DNA from: Anaeramoeba flamelloides | Taxonomy: Eukaryota > Metamonada > Anaeramoebidae | Direction: 5' to 3' | DNA length: 64,000 nucleotides | Assembly: GCA_027625915.1 (NCBI GenBank) | Contig: JANTQA010000012.1 | Span: 3,866,501 to 3,930,500 of the forward strand | Part shown: positions 34,781 to 45,872 of the stretch, piece after piece | Layout: the number at the start of each line of letters is the position of its first letter | How positions within the stretch are numbered: position 1 is the first letter of the stretch | Notes under the pieces: generated by a model | The model's database searches: none | What the model was told of the DNA's origin: nothing | What the model saw: only the letters and a program-made list of their open reading frames with translations | Position numbers and translations under genes: made by a program

Positions 34781-35399
34781 AATGAAAAAGTCGAAAAAAA
34801 AAGAAAAAAATTCAAAATTAAATAATTGTCATCATCTCATCAAACAAAAATGATTCACATTTTCTATTAAACAGCAGAAAGATTTTATCGCTTTCTAGCT
34901 TATTATTTTTTCTCTTTCCCTTTTTTTTAAAAAAAAAAGTTATTTTTATCTAAAATCGAAAAAATGACCATAAAAGCTAAAAAAAAAAGCAAAAAAATTG
35001 TATCTTTTAAAATAATAATATTTTTATAATTATTTATTTTTTCTTATTATGAAAAATATTTGTTCCAAATTAGAAAAATCTTTCGACCATTTGTTATTTT
35101 TTTTGTCTAATTAATGAATTAAAACTTATTTTTTTTTAGCAATTCCAGTTAATATTTTTTTATTAATTATATTCTTAAAAAAAATAATCCTGAAATTTAT
35201 AAATTTAGATCTTGGAAAATTTTATCTGTGTAAAAGACTGTTTACTAACCTTATAATTTTGAGATTGAGCCAATATTTTTACTTTCCAATCAACTTTTCT
35301 TTTAAATTGAATTGAAGGTATTCATGAGAGGCTTTGATGAAAATCTATGTCTCGGTCACAATAAGGTTACAAAAATTGTGATTATTTTTATCAAGTCAC
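34781..35399. other. Intergenic, no feature seen
   Basis: AT-rich; no gene, and only a weak inverted TAACCTTAT / ATAAGGTTA pair (35252, 35362). Confidence 0.4.
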
Positions 35400-36790
35400 T
35401 TTATTTTAGAAAAGCGTGATATTAAATATTATCGTGAATATATAGGAAAACGCGATATTCTATAAAATCATGAAGATTATTACAAAATCGTGATAAAAGC
35501 CAAAATATTACCATTAAAAATTAAACCATGATATAAAAAGTTGTTGGGTTTTGGGGCTAATGAGTAATATTTTTTCAAAGAAATTTTTTTTGATCAAAAA
35601 ACCAGATAATGTGAAAAAAGTTATTCTTTGTTCAAAAAAAAAAAAAAGATACTTGATTCAATCAAGGATCAGATCAAAAAGTAGTATTGTATTTCTTTTG
35701 GTTGTTAAATCAATTGATCGTTTTTGATCAACAACAGCAATAATAACTCTAAATAAATAAATATTTTTTCGGTCAATGGTTGTGTTGTAAATTATGTTGA
35801 ATAAAAGAGTTTCTAGAATAGCCAACCCACCACCTGTTCTTTAATGAATATATTCTTTGGTTTAAACATTTTCAATATTCTATGAAAGCACAAAGGGGTT
35901 GGATATGTAAAAAGCTTTCACAGCATCCAGAGTCAGATTATCATCAATTATCCTGAGATTTTGTAAAATATTGTCTTTTTGTTCTTCTTCTGTTTTCTTC
36001 TTCTTCTTCTTTGTATTGGACAGAAAACACAATTAGATCTTAGAAGTTGTTGTTTGATCGATCACAAATATGAAGGAAAATTACTCTTTATTCTTTTTGG
36101 TTCTTTAACTTGTCAAGGTAATAACTCCATTTTAAAAAAAAAGATCTATTTAATACTATTTGTTTCAAAATAAATTGAACATAATTTTCATTCAGTTATT
36201 CTAAAATTTGATTTTTAGAAATCATGTAAAATTTCAAATTTTTAATATTCTGTAAAACAAGATTAAATTATCGATTTCATTTTTTGATAAATGGGGACTT
36301 TGATGATTTATTTTAATTATCGGAAGTTGATTTTTTTGGAAAGCCAAATGAAAATTTTGATCTTTTTATTTTGAAAGTAACAGTATTCAAGTATATTGTT
36401 GAAATGGGTAATTATTCGTTTGATCATAACATTTGTTTGAGATTTTCAATTTTGTTAAAACAAAAAATGAATTGAAAAAAATTTTTTTCCACAACAAACA
36501 AACTCATTCCGTTTATAAAACTTTATGTATTTTAAAAATTTTTCGAACACTTAGAGACAATTAACAATCTACACAAACACTTTCTAACATTTATTTAAGG
36601 GGAAAGCGTTGTAAAAGTCTCAAAGTTTTGAAAAATCGAAGAGATTTTTTTTCGAAATAATTATTTTATCTTAATAATGTGATTTTTCGTGATAAAGTCG
36701 GACTAATCGCGATTTTTTTAATATTATCGTGAATTAATTTTTAATATTATGATAATATATGTATTCATCAAAACCTCTATTTATTTGTTT
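35400..36790. mobile_element. Large dispersed repeat, copy B, with nested M5 MITE
   Basis: Same block order as window positions 1-1010 (GATCAGATCAAAAAGT, CCAACCCACC..GTTCTTTAA, GTTGTAAAAGTCTCAAA at 36611). Both ends (35400-35540 and 36660-36760) are dense in ATCGTGAT/CGCGAT motifs. The M5 MITE at 36154-36385 is absent from copy A. Confidence 0.7.
36154..36385. mobile_element. MITE family M5, copy 2, uninterrupted
   Basis: TA-CTATTTGTTTCAAAATAAA on the left and ATTTTGAAAGTAACAG-TA on the right, 232 bp, with about 55-bp arms. It lacks the M6 insertion seen in copy 1. The interval 36791-37246 after this repeat holds only a CATA-type microsatellite at 37200-37232. Confidence 0.88.
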
Positions 36791-37246
36791 GTGATTGTTT
36801 CGGGTATTTCTACTCTCAGTAACTCTTAAAGGCTTAATCAAGTCATTTCAAATTAATTATTTTTTTTTTTTACTTATCTTCAAGAATTAACAATAAATAT
36901 AAATATTTTATATTTTGAAAAAGTATCAAAATAATTAATTTTATAACAAGAAGTGTTCAGAAACTAATTTTTTAAAATAATAATCTCAAAAAAATAAAAT
37001 TATAATTTGGAGGAAAAAATTATTTTTCACTAAAAATCTCATAATGTATGATCTTTAGTTTTTTTTTAAAAAAAAATTAAATAAATTAATAAAAAGTATT
37101 ACTTATTCTAATTATTATTCTTCTAATTTATATTTTTAATAGATTAAAAATTAAGAAAGAATTATTCTTTTTAAAATAAAACGTACACGTAAGCGCATTC
37201 ATACATACATACATGCATACAAACATGCAAACATTGTAAGACAATT

Positions 37247-40200
37247 TTAATCCCAGCCAAGAGTAGTATTTAATATCCAAACAATTAAAATTGATAAAGG
37301 ATACAGAGGTATTATCCAAAGTATATGATATAACTTTACAGTATTTGAATAAATGGCCAAGACACTCAAAGATAAATTAACTACTGACATTGATATAACC
37401 TCTGCAGTAAAATCCCATATTAATTTTTTATAGTAAATAAGCCCGCACAAAACTGCCAACGAAAAGGTATTATTCATCACAACTGCCCCGTATAAAGAAG
37501 CAAACACAAGAGAATTTGTTTTCATTTTTTTCTTTTTTGCAAAGATTACACTTGTAAACAATTCAGCGGAATTGGAAGCAGTTGGCGCAACAACAAAGGC
37601 AATATAAAAAGGTGACAGCCCTATATGTGAAGAGAACTTTGTGATTGTCACAACAAGCGCATCGCAAAAAAGTACGATCGAAAGAGTTCCTATCATTAAA
37701 TGGTACGCTGCCTTTAAAGCCATTTTTCTTTTGTTAACAGTCATTTTTATGTCACTTGATTCTGATTCATCTGAAAGATCTGATCCATCCGAGACAAGAC
37801 CATTTTGATCTTTTTTTGTTTTTTTCATTTGTTCATCGTCAACCATTTCAATTTCACTTATTTCGTTCAATTCAACATCATCTTCGTCAACGCTGGAGTT
37901 TAATTTCTGATTTTCATTTTTTTTTGAAAGGAGTCCCACTTCGCTTTCATTGCTACTTTCAATGCCTACAAATATACTTTTTTTATCTTTGCTGTGAGAC
38001 TTTGATTTTTTTTTACCGTCTTTGTTAAACATCATTTCTACTAATAAGCTTTCGCCGTGCTTTTTATGGCTATTCTTTGTTATTTTTTGCATTTTTTCAT
38101 TTTTTAATTGGATTTGGATTTTTTTATTATCAAAAGTACCACTTATTTTCCTTACATCCTTATCCTTATCCTTATTCTTATTCTTAATATTTTTTTCTCC
38201 CTTAAATTCCTCTCCAGTTTCTTCTTCCCCAGATGCCATTTGGTTTAATTCAATATCTTCAAGTTCTTTTTCCTTAAGGTTCTGATCATCGTCGAGATTT
38301 TTATTTGAATTCAACCCTTGGAATTGTAATGAATTTTCATTCGAAGGTGTAATGATCGAAAATTTGATTTCATTTTGTACCTTGTTAACAAATTTGTTCA
38401 TTAACTTTTGCTTTAATAACTTCTCCTTTGCCAATTTGTTTCTTTTTGATTGCAGTGTTGTTTCAACAAATTGATAAATTGTATAGCCAACAAAAAACAA
38501 CCCACTAAGAACCATTCCTGCAAAATTAAAAAATTCTTCATGCTTTTCTAATTTTTCACCTTCACATCCTGGACATGAATTGTATCCAAATTGAACAAGA
38601 AGAAAACTAAATAAGGAAACAATCACAATTGCGGCGATAACTTTGATTTGGGGAAATACAGTGACACCTGTGTTTTTCCATGAAAATTTTGTATATTTTT
38701 GTTCTACAGCTTTTCCATTTTCTATATCACACCTTCCTAAATATATACCAGCAGCCACTATAACAATTTTACAATAGAATCATAATTAGAATTTATTAGT
38801 TTATATTAATATTTGGAAATTGGTTCAGGACTTTTCGGTATAAAATTAATTTTAGCACTAATTAAAAAAAAAAACATGTGTAGCATGTTACACAAGTGGT
38901 ATAGACGTGTTATAACGGTTATTTATGTTATAAAATTTGAAAGAAAATCATTAAAATATTAATAATATCATCTAATAACATGTTATTAAAAAAAATGAAC
39001 AAATTTTATAACAATTTTTTTTTGTGATCAAAAGGGGAATTAAAATTTTGTAACATGTTATATTTGTGTCATATAAGATAAAACATTTTCATTTTTTTCC
39101 ATTTTTCCCCATGGCTGAATTTTCTTTATATTGGGGTGAAGAGTTACAAAGGAAAAAGATCAAGTGGTTACTTGCTAATACTGTGACACTGAAACACGAA
39201 AGTATGAGTAACTTGAAAATAAAAACAAAAAAGTAAAGGCTAAAAATAACCAAAGGTTTAGGGCAAATCAGATCAAAAAAAAAAAAAAAAAGAAATTACA
39301 ACGACTTAAACAACGATCCCCAAGTGAACATTCATGATCATTTATCAAATTAAAATTAAATTAACCAAAAGTATCATGGCTGTGATTTTGGGAGTTCTTA
39401 ATTAAAGATAGCATTGGTTTTTTTTTTTTTGATTTTTTACCAATTGCTTCTTATAAACCCTTTTTAAATTTCAATTTTTTTTTTTTTTATTTTTTCTTTT
39501 CAATTTTTTGTTTTTGCTTTTTAAACATAAAAAAATTTTGGGTATGTCTTTCCCTTGAACAATCGTGAAATATATGATTTTACACTTAAATTAGCTTTGA
39601 GGAAATTTAAGTAAAAGGACATCTAGAGTGTAATTTACACTTCTTTCATCAATAAATAAAAGATAAAACATTTTCTAAACTAAAATTCAAAATTTTACAC
39701 ACATTCAAAATGTTCCAAATAATCACAATAATACAATTTCATTCAAATTGGATAGAAAATTTTGATTTTTGAAAAATATGAAAATTTTGATTTTTGAAAA
39801 ATATTAAAATCATTTTTTCATCTTTTAGTTTTTTGTTTTCATTTCATTTTTTGAATTATAGAACTTTTTTCATTAGATCAATATTTTTTTCGAAACGATT
39901 GATATTATGTTAAAGTTGAGTTCTTTAAAATAGAAGAACTCAAATAAAATTAGTTGAAAGTATCTAACCATTTGATCAATCAATAATCCTTAATATAATT
40001 TTTACAAATTTATCAATGTATTTTTTTATTTTGCACATCTTCGAAATTTTTAACACACCGATAATTTATTAGTATTGATAATTATTTATTTTTTGTTTTG
40101 TGAGTATTGTAATTTATAAACAATTGTTAACATTTCAATTAGTAAAAGAAAGAGGCTAAGTTAGTATTTTTAAATTATTTATTAATCAAGTTTTGTTTTT

Positions 40201-43200
40201 ATCAAAATTTGAATTTTGGCCTGACAAAAATTATGAATTGGCGTTTATTATTAAACTAACTGATAAAATTATCATTTATATACGTTTATAAAACTAAAGA
40301 ATAATGAAAACTATAAAAATAAAAAAAATTTATTCGAAAAAATCAATGTAAAAAAAATTATATTCTACTCTCAAAATTGATTGATTTAGAGACTAATCTA
40401 AATTTCAAAAATAGGGGCAGATTTTTCATCCGAAAAAAAATTTGTTTAATTTTATTTTTTTTTTGAATAATAATGTATTTTACTAAAGTGTTCAGAGATA
40501 ATAATCAATATAGATTAATAAAGAAAATACAGTGTAATCATTTTATTTTTTGAAAGACAAATGAAAAAATGAAAAAAATAATAATAAAAAAGTTTGCCAC
40601 TAATTTTGAAATTTGGCTTAAGCTTTTATTAAAAAAGTAATTTTTGATTTGAATTAAACTTTTTAGATATTTTATTATTAATAATAAGTTATTTAGAATG
40701 ATGAGAAAATATAAAACAAAGATTCCATCTTGAATGATAAGTTCTGCAGGTAATCATTGGACTATATTTGTAACTTCTTTTAATTTGATTGATTTTATTT
40801 AAAGGGAAGTAAAATTCCTATTTTTTGGAAAAAACAAAAAAATAAAAAGTATTTTTTAAATTTAAAGTTTCCAAGTTATTAATTCATTGAAATAATAACA
40901 GGTTTTTAGTCGCACTAAATAATTTATTCAACGAAAAATTCTCAACCTCTTATAATTTTGATAGAAACACAATAGTGATTAATAAAAAAAATTAAAAAAA
41001 AGGTAAAGCAATTAAATTCTTGGTTATTCCAGGTTTTTCTTGAATTAAGGGAGCTTCATTAAAATAAAATTTAAAAAAAAATAAAAAATTGGGTTCAATC
41101 TAAAATTTCAAAAAAGATAATTGTTTATGGTGTGTTTTGAAAAGAGTGTCATAGTTTTAAAATGGAATTGATATTTTTTGGAAAATTTTTTCAAACCTAA
41201 ATTTAGAAAAATGCACCTTTTGTAAGCATTTCTCATATTATTAGAATATTTTTTTACTAATCTCACTAATATTGTAGTTATTTTTAAAAAGGCTCGTAGA
41301 ATAACAAGTTTTCTGATTTTTTAATTGGTAATTTTCCGCTTTAGCATGAGAAAAAAAAATATTCTTTTAACTTTTGATATCAAAATTAAATAAGGTATTT
41401 CCAAAAAAGCAGGGATTTTTTTTTTTATCATTTCATTGTAACTTTCTCTTTTTTAGTGGTTCTGTTTGTAAATTGGTAATCTAAAATTAAATGAAATATT
41501 AACTATTAATTGAATCAGTACCTATTGAATTTATTTCAAAATATTTTCATTTAAAATAGGTTCTAAAAATGAAAAAAAAAATCAAACTTTTTTTTTTTGG
41601 AGAAAACAGTACACGGCCAATTTCAATAAAAAAACTGGTAATATGATAACGACAAAAATGATTTTTGAAACAATAAAATACAAGAATAAGTTTTCTCCAT
41701 TCTATTAGAAATTCTATCAAGATTAATCCTCTTACATAAACAATTTTTACAATCAAAAATAAAAAAAAAATATAATAAATTTTTATATCCAAGAAAACTA
41801 TCATATAAAATTGAGATCTGGAATATTTAATAACTCTTATTGATGTAATGTCAACTAACAAAAAAATTGAATTATATTCAAGAATCAATAAAGGATTAAT
41901 AATATTTTTGTATATCTTTATAGAATGTTATTAGAATTGGGTTTAATAAAGATATTTTAAAATAAATATTCCCCTGCTTTTTTGGAAATAGCTTATTAAT
42001 CATTGTTGACAGTTTTTTAAGTAATTTTTATTTTTATAAATTATAATATAAATTTTAATCACAATAATTGCTTTCTTGGGATTAGTGTTATTATATTACA
42101 CTTGTGTTTTATTGAAATCTGTGGGATGACACGAATCTTAAATTTAAAAAAATAGGAATAGTTAAGTTTTAAATTGTATTAGTACATAAAATTTTTATGA
42201 ACATTTTTACATTTCTTAATTATATTTTTCATGTTTCATTTTTGTTTCAATATATTTTTTGTTTGTATTATTGTTTTAAAAGACTTGTTTAATTTTTTGA
42301 GAATAAAAAAAAATATTTTTTAAAAATAATTTTATTTGTTTTTGGCAATTTCTTTTGTTTTGATTTATAAACTCCAATTTAAAAATTTTTAACACGCCAA
42401 AATTCAATTTTTGAAAAAAAAAATTCTTATTTGATAAATTCTCAAAGAAATATCAAATTAGAACCATTCACAAATTGAAATGTTAACAATTGTTTATAAA
42501 TTACAATACTCACAAAACAAAAAATAAATAATTATCAATACTAATAAATTATTGGTGTGTTAAAAATTTTGAAGATGTGCAAAACAAAAAAATACATTGT
42601 TAAATTTGTTTAAATTTTATTACCATTTATTGATTGATCAAATGGCCAGATACTTTCAACTAATTTTATTTGAGTTCTTCTATTTTAAAGAACTCAACTT
42701 TAACCATAATATCAATCAATCATGTTTGAGAAAAAAAAATTGATAGAACGAAACAAGAACATAATTCAAATTAAAAAATGAAAACAAAAAACTAAAAGAT
42801 GAAAAAATGATTATAATATTTTTCAAAAATCAAAATTATATCTAATTTAAATGAAGTTGTATTATTATGATTGTTTGAACCGTTTTAACTGTGTGGAAAA
42901 TTCTGAATTTTTGTTTATTTTAACCAAAATTCAATAAGAATGATTTAATCTAGGAATCATTAAAGGTTATAAAGATTACAGACAAAAATGAATAAAGGTA
43001 ATCTTAAAAATCGGTCAATGTTTAAAATTATGAATGAAATTTCATTCTAATTAATTCTTCATTTTTAAATAGGGTCAAATTTCCACTTAATCTTCTTGAG
43101 ATATTTTTTACCGATTGATTTTAAATAAATCAATTGAAATTGGTTTATTAATTTTCTTTTGTAGTACCCTTTTTGATTTTAATTTGATATTTTATCTTTT

Positions 43201-45872
43201 GATTTTAAATAGTAATTCTGAATGAAAGGAATGTTTTTGAGTTCAGCAATGGAAACAAGATGAAATTTGTCTTCTATTTCAAGATCAAATATAAGCAAAA
43301 TTGAATATAATTTTAATTCGAATGGCTTTACTACTATTTGAAATTTAAACGGTATAAAATTTCAGCTGATTATCTTTTTTTCAATTCTGAAAAACTCCTT
43401 TCTTTCGTTTCGGATTCTTTGTTAACCCAATATATAGCATAAAAAATTACCAAACAAATAATTCCAAAGTACAAATTACAATAGATTTCTTTGAAAACTC
43501 TATTTAAAGAAATCAGCAAAATGGAATTTTACAAAGAAGTGGGTTGAAATTTATCTGTTAAACAAGAAAAAAGGGATAATGAAAATGAAGTGAAAATGAA
43601 TTTCCATTTATTATTTAAATAGCAGTATTATTTTCCTGGTTTCATAAAACCATAGTTGAAAGACTTGTTAATTATTTTAAATATCATTATTCTATTTTTT
43701 GTTATTTTATGTTTTGTTGCCTGAGAAAAATTTTCTAACTGTTATTTGAAATTTAAATGGGATCTAACCCTAATAAATATATACATATATAATATGATAT
43801 ACGTGTGATATAGAAGTGTTTTAAATGTTGAAAGTGTTATAAAATTTGAAGGAAACTTATTAATATATTAATAACCTCATCTAATAACATGTTAAAAAAA
43901 AATGAACAAATATTAAAACATTTTTTTTTGTTGAAAAAAGTGTTATAAAATTTTGTAACCTGTTATTTTGGTGGTATTAGAGATAAAGCATGTTATATAA
44001 TGTGTTATAAAATAAAGTATATTGAAAAACAATAATACAATAAAAAAAAAAAACATAATACATCTTGTTAAAATTGTTTCATATTAAAAAACATGATAGA
44101 AAACTGTTTTAAATTGTAAAATTATCATTAAAAAACATTTTTTTTAACGAATTGTAATTAAATATTTTCAATTTTATTTTTTTTTAAAGCTTTTTTACAA
44201 TTAAATAATTTATTTAAAATTTTGAAATTCTTTTAAAATAAAATAAAAATTGTAATGTTATCAAAACGTTATTATACTTTTTTATTACAAAATCATAATA
44301 ATAACAAGATTTTTGTTCTAAAGATGTTATCTGATTGTTTTAAATTTATTTTTTTATGAGGGTAATTTCAGCTGATTATCTTTTTACATTTCATTACATA
44401 TTTCTTTCATTTAGAACTCTTGATTCGCAGGAATATGTAGCATAAAAAGGTATCAAACAAATAAATAGAAAGCAAAAGATTACAATTTATTTCTTTGAAA
44501 TCTAATACAGCCATTCCAACCCTGTCGTGAAAAGTTATAAGACTTCAAGACTAATTGTCTTTTATAAAATTGTGTATTCTGAAATAGAAAATCCAATTTC
44601 TATCATAAGACAAAAAATTTCAATTTTTATTACTTTATTCGAGTTTTTATTTTTTTTTGTCAAAACCAATACAAAAATTGAATTTCAAAAACAAAGAAAT
44701 CATGGATATCACAGAAATCACAGAAATCACAGAAATCACAGAAATCATAGAAACCATAGAAACTTGAAACTGTTTTTAGATCATTCATTTTTAAATTGTA
44801 AAAACCTGTGATCTTTACAATTTTGGAAATTGAAGATCCACATTAATGTAAATTTTTTTATGAGTCTGTTTAACAATGTAAAAAAGCAAAAGAACCAAAA
44901 AATGGATAACAAAAAATTTTTTTCCTCTTTTAATAAAATTTTACAGTTTATGATAAATTGGAATAAAAATTTTACGGTTGGTATAAAATAGATAAAATTT
45001 TATAATAGAAAAATAGATTTCTATGTCTTGTAACTTTCCACAGTGGTGCTGGAACAGCTGTGGTAGAAATAAAATAAAAAAAAATGAAAGGGAAGTGAAA
45101 ATTAATTTACATTTTTTCTTCAAAAAACAGCAATAAAAAAAAATCTGAAGTTTTGAAAAGAAAAAATATTCAAAAATTTGATGACATTTTCAATTTTGAA
45201 AGGTTCCCTAGATCCTTTTTTAATGTTATGGTTTTGTGCTTTTTGATTAATTAACGAAAAAAATAAATAAAAAACTAGAAAAAATGTAAAAAGGAATCGA
45301 ATAATTTACGTGGTATAGTTAGCAAAAGAACATCAGAACCCGCCAAAGTACCCACTGCTACTGAAAGTTTGTGTTGGATTTCTTCTTTTGTTCCAAAAAG
45401 ACAACTCGCAATAATCTTTTGGGTTGAATTAGAAAAGAGAAAAAGGCAATAATCGGGAAAAGAAAAGGGTTTTATTAAAAAAAAAAAAAGAAAGATTTTT
45501 TTTTTTTTTTATAACGAAAAGAATTTGAAATTAAAAATACAAACAATACAAGAATCTGGAAGAGTCCCTAACAATGGAAGTATTATACCACCTATGTTGA
45601 TTTCAAAAAAGAAGATAAAATTCAAAAAAATATTGGCATTTGTGTTGGTGTTGTTGGTGATAATCAAAGTTACTTTTTTTTTTTTCAAAGAAACAAATTT
45701 AATTACCAATAATCCCAGGTGGAGTAATTTCGATTAGCAACTCAGATCCGTCAGAGATATTTTTAGAACCATACCCTAATATTAAAGAATAAATACACAA
45801 CAAAAAAAAATTACCAAGTGAACTTTCAGAACATGGTAAAGATTCATGAACACAAGATTCTAATAAAATCAT
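37247..45872 (-). CDS. NCL-like cation/Ca2+ exchanger (CaCA superfamily, 4 exons)
   Basis: Antiporter exporting Ca2+ in exchange for Na+ or H+; membrane not known. Exons (minus): 45872-45707, 45591-45545, 45415-45310, 38757-37247, joined in frame to 609 residues. Introns are 115, 129 and 6552 bp. The alpha-1 repeat spans the small exons: CVHESLPC near the N terminus (as in plant NCL), SDGSELLIEI, PGIIGGIILPLLGTLPD (52-68), GTKEEIQHKLSVAVGTLAGS. Exon 4 opens with LAAGIYLGRCD, continuing the same helix region as in plant NCL. The alpha-2 repeat is SPFYIAFVVAPTASNSAELF (about 488-507) followed by LYGAVVMNNTFSLAVLCGL. The central loop (about 200-450) is acidic/Lys-rich, and I see no clear EF-hand, unlike plant NCL. 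In-frame TAA precedes the ATG. The giant last intron holds many mobile elements. Confidence 0.9.
38879..39090. repeat. Dispersed repeat R4, copy 1 (in exchanger intron 3)
   Basis: AAAATTTGAAAGAAAATCAT, TCATCTAATAACATGTTA, AATGAACAAAT and AATTTTGTAACATGTTAT recur in the same order at 43781-44010. Rich in GTTATA/TATAAC, no coding content. Confidence 0.7.
39135..39430. repeat. Dispersed repeat, same family as 2905-3240
   Basis: GAAGAGTTACAAAGGAAAAA block and following segments shared with 2905-3240 and (complemented) with 28490-28625. Confidence 0.65.
39555..39662 (+). mobile_element. LINE 3' end, strongly 5'-truncated
   Basis: ATGATTTTACACTTAAATT.. through GAGTGTAATTTACACTTCTT and a short A-rich tail matches the last ~100 bp of the LINE at 26700-28010. 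Extreme 5' truncation is typical of LINE retrotransposition. It abuts the left end of the long-TIR element. Confidence 0.8.
39670..42925. mobile_element. 3.2-kb element with ~550-bp inverted ends
   Basis: The left arm (about 39675-40260) is repeated in reverse complement at about 42345-42918. Shared blocks include CACAATAATACAATTTCATT, TTCATCTTTTAGTTTTTTGT, TGAGTTCTTTAAAATAGAAG, TTTGATCAATCAATAA, TTTATAAACAATTGTTAACA and TTTTGAATTTTGGC. Arm identity is high in the middle and fades inward. The 2.1-kb core has no transposase-like frame but contains a second TIR element (41391-41995). It is a foldback or long-TIR DNA element, wholly within the last exchanger intron. Confidence 0.85.
41391..41995. 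mobile_element. TA-flanked MITE family M7, nested in the long-TIR element
   Basis: TA-AGGTATTTCCAAAAAAGCAG + GG on the left and the complement of TA-AGCTATTTCCAAAAAAGCAG + GG on the right, about 22-24-bp ends, 605 bp. The open frame inside it (41547-41888, minus) is F/I/K-rich and not recognisable. Confidence 0.75.
43360..43640. repeat. Dispersed repeat R5, copy 1
   Basis: ATTTCAGCTGATTATCTTTT, then TAGCATAAAAAATTACCAAA and GATTTCTTTGAAAACTC, recurs at 44364-44500. The right part (GAAGTGAAAATGAATTTCCA) recurs at 45085-45130 and at 60945-60985. Confidence 0.65.
43781..44010. repeat. Dispersed repeat R4, copy 2
   Basis: Direct copy of 38879-39090 (TCATCTAATAACATGTTA, AAATGAACAAATATT, AATTTTGTAACCTGTTATTT). 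Confidence 0.7.
44364..44500. repeat. Dispersed repeat R5, copy 2
   Basis: Second copy of the ATTTCAGCTGATTATCTTTT block, 1 kb after the first. The MITE at 44506 begins at its right side. Confidence 0.6.
44506..45062. mobile_element. MITE family M3 (CAGCNNTTCCA ends), copy 1
   Basis: Left end TA-CAGCCATTCCAACCCTGT + CGTGAAAAGTTATAAGAC; the right end complement reads CAGCTGTTCCAGCACCACTG + TGGAAAGTTACAAGAC. The right TA is changed to TG. It contains a tandem array of the 9-mer ATCACAGAA at 44700-44760 and lies in the last exchanger intron. Confidence 0.7.
44700..44760. repeat. Tandem 9-bp repeat (ATCACAGAA)n
   Basis: About six head-to-tail units, the last ones changed to ATCATAGAA/ACCATAGAA. 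A minisatellite inside the M3 MITE, not a CRISPR (no spacers). Confidence 0.9.

Noticed and set aside
41547-41888. Minus-strand 113-codon frame in the long-TIR element
   Set aside because: I/F/K-rich, without transposase motifs, located in a nested MITE; probably compositional.
44700-44760. Tandem short repeats as a possible CRISPR array
   Set aside because: The 9-mer units abut with no spacers and lie inside a MITE; it is a minisatellite.
45717-45815. An apparent GT-AG intron within exchanger exon 1 (GTAATT..ATTAG)
   Set aside because: The stretch reads through in frame as NFFLLCIYSLILG, which matches the first transmembrane helix expected at this position in plant NCL proteins.
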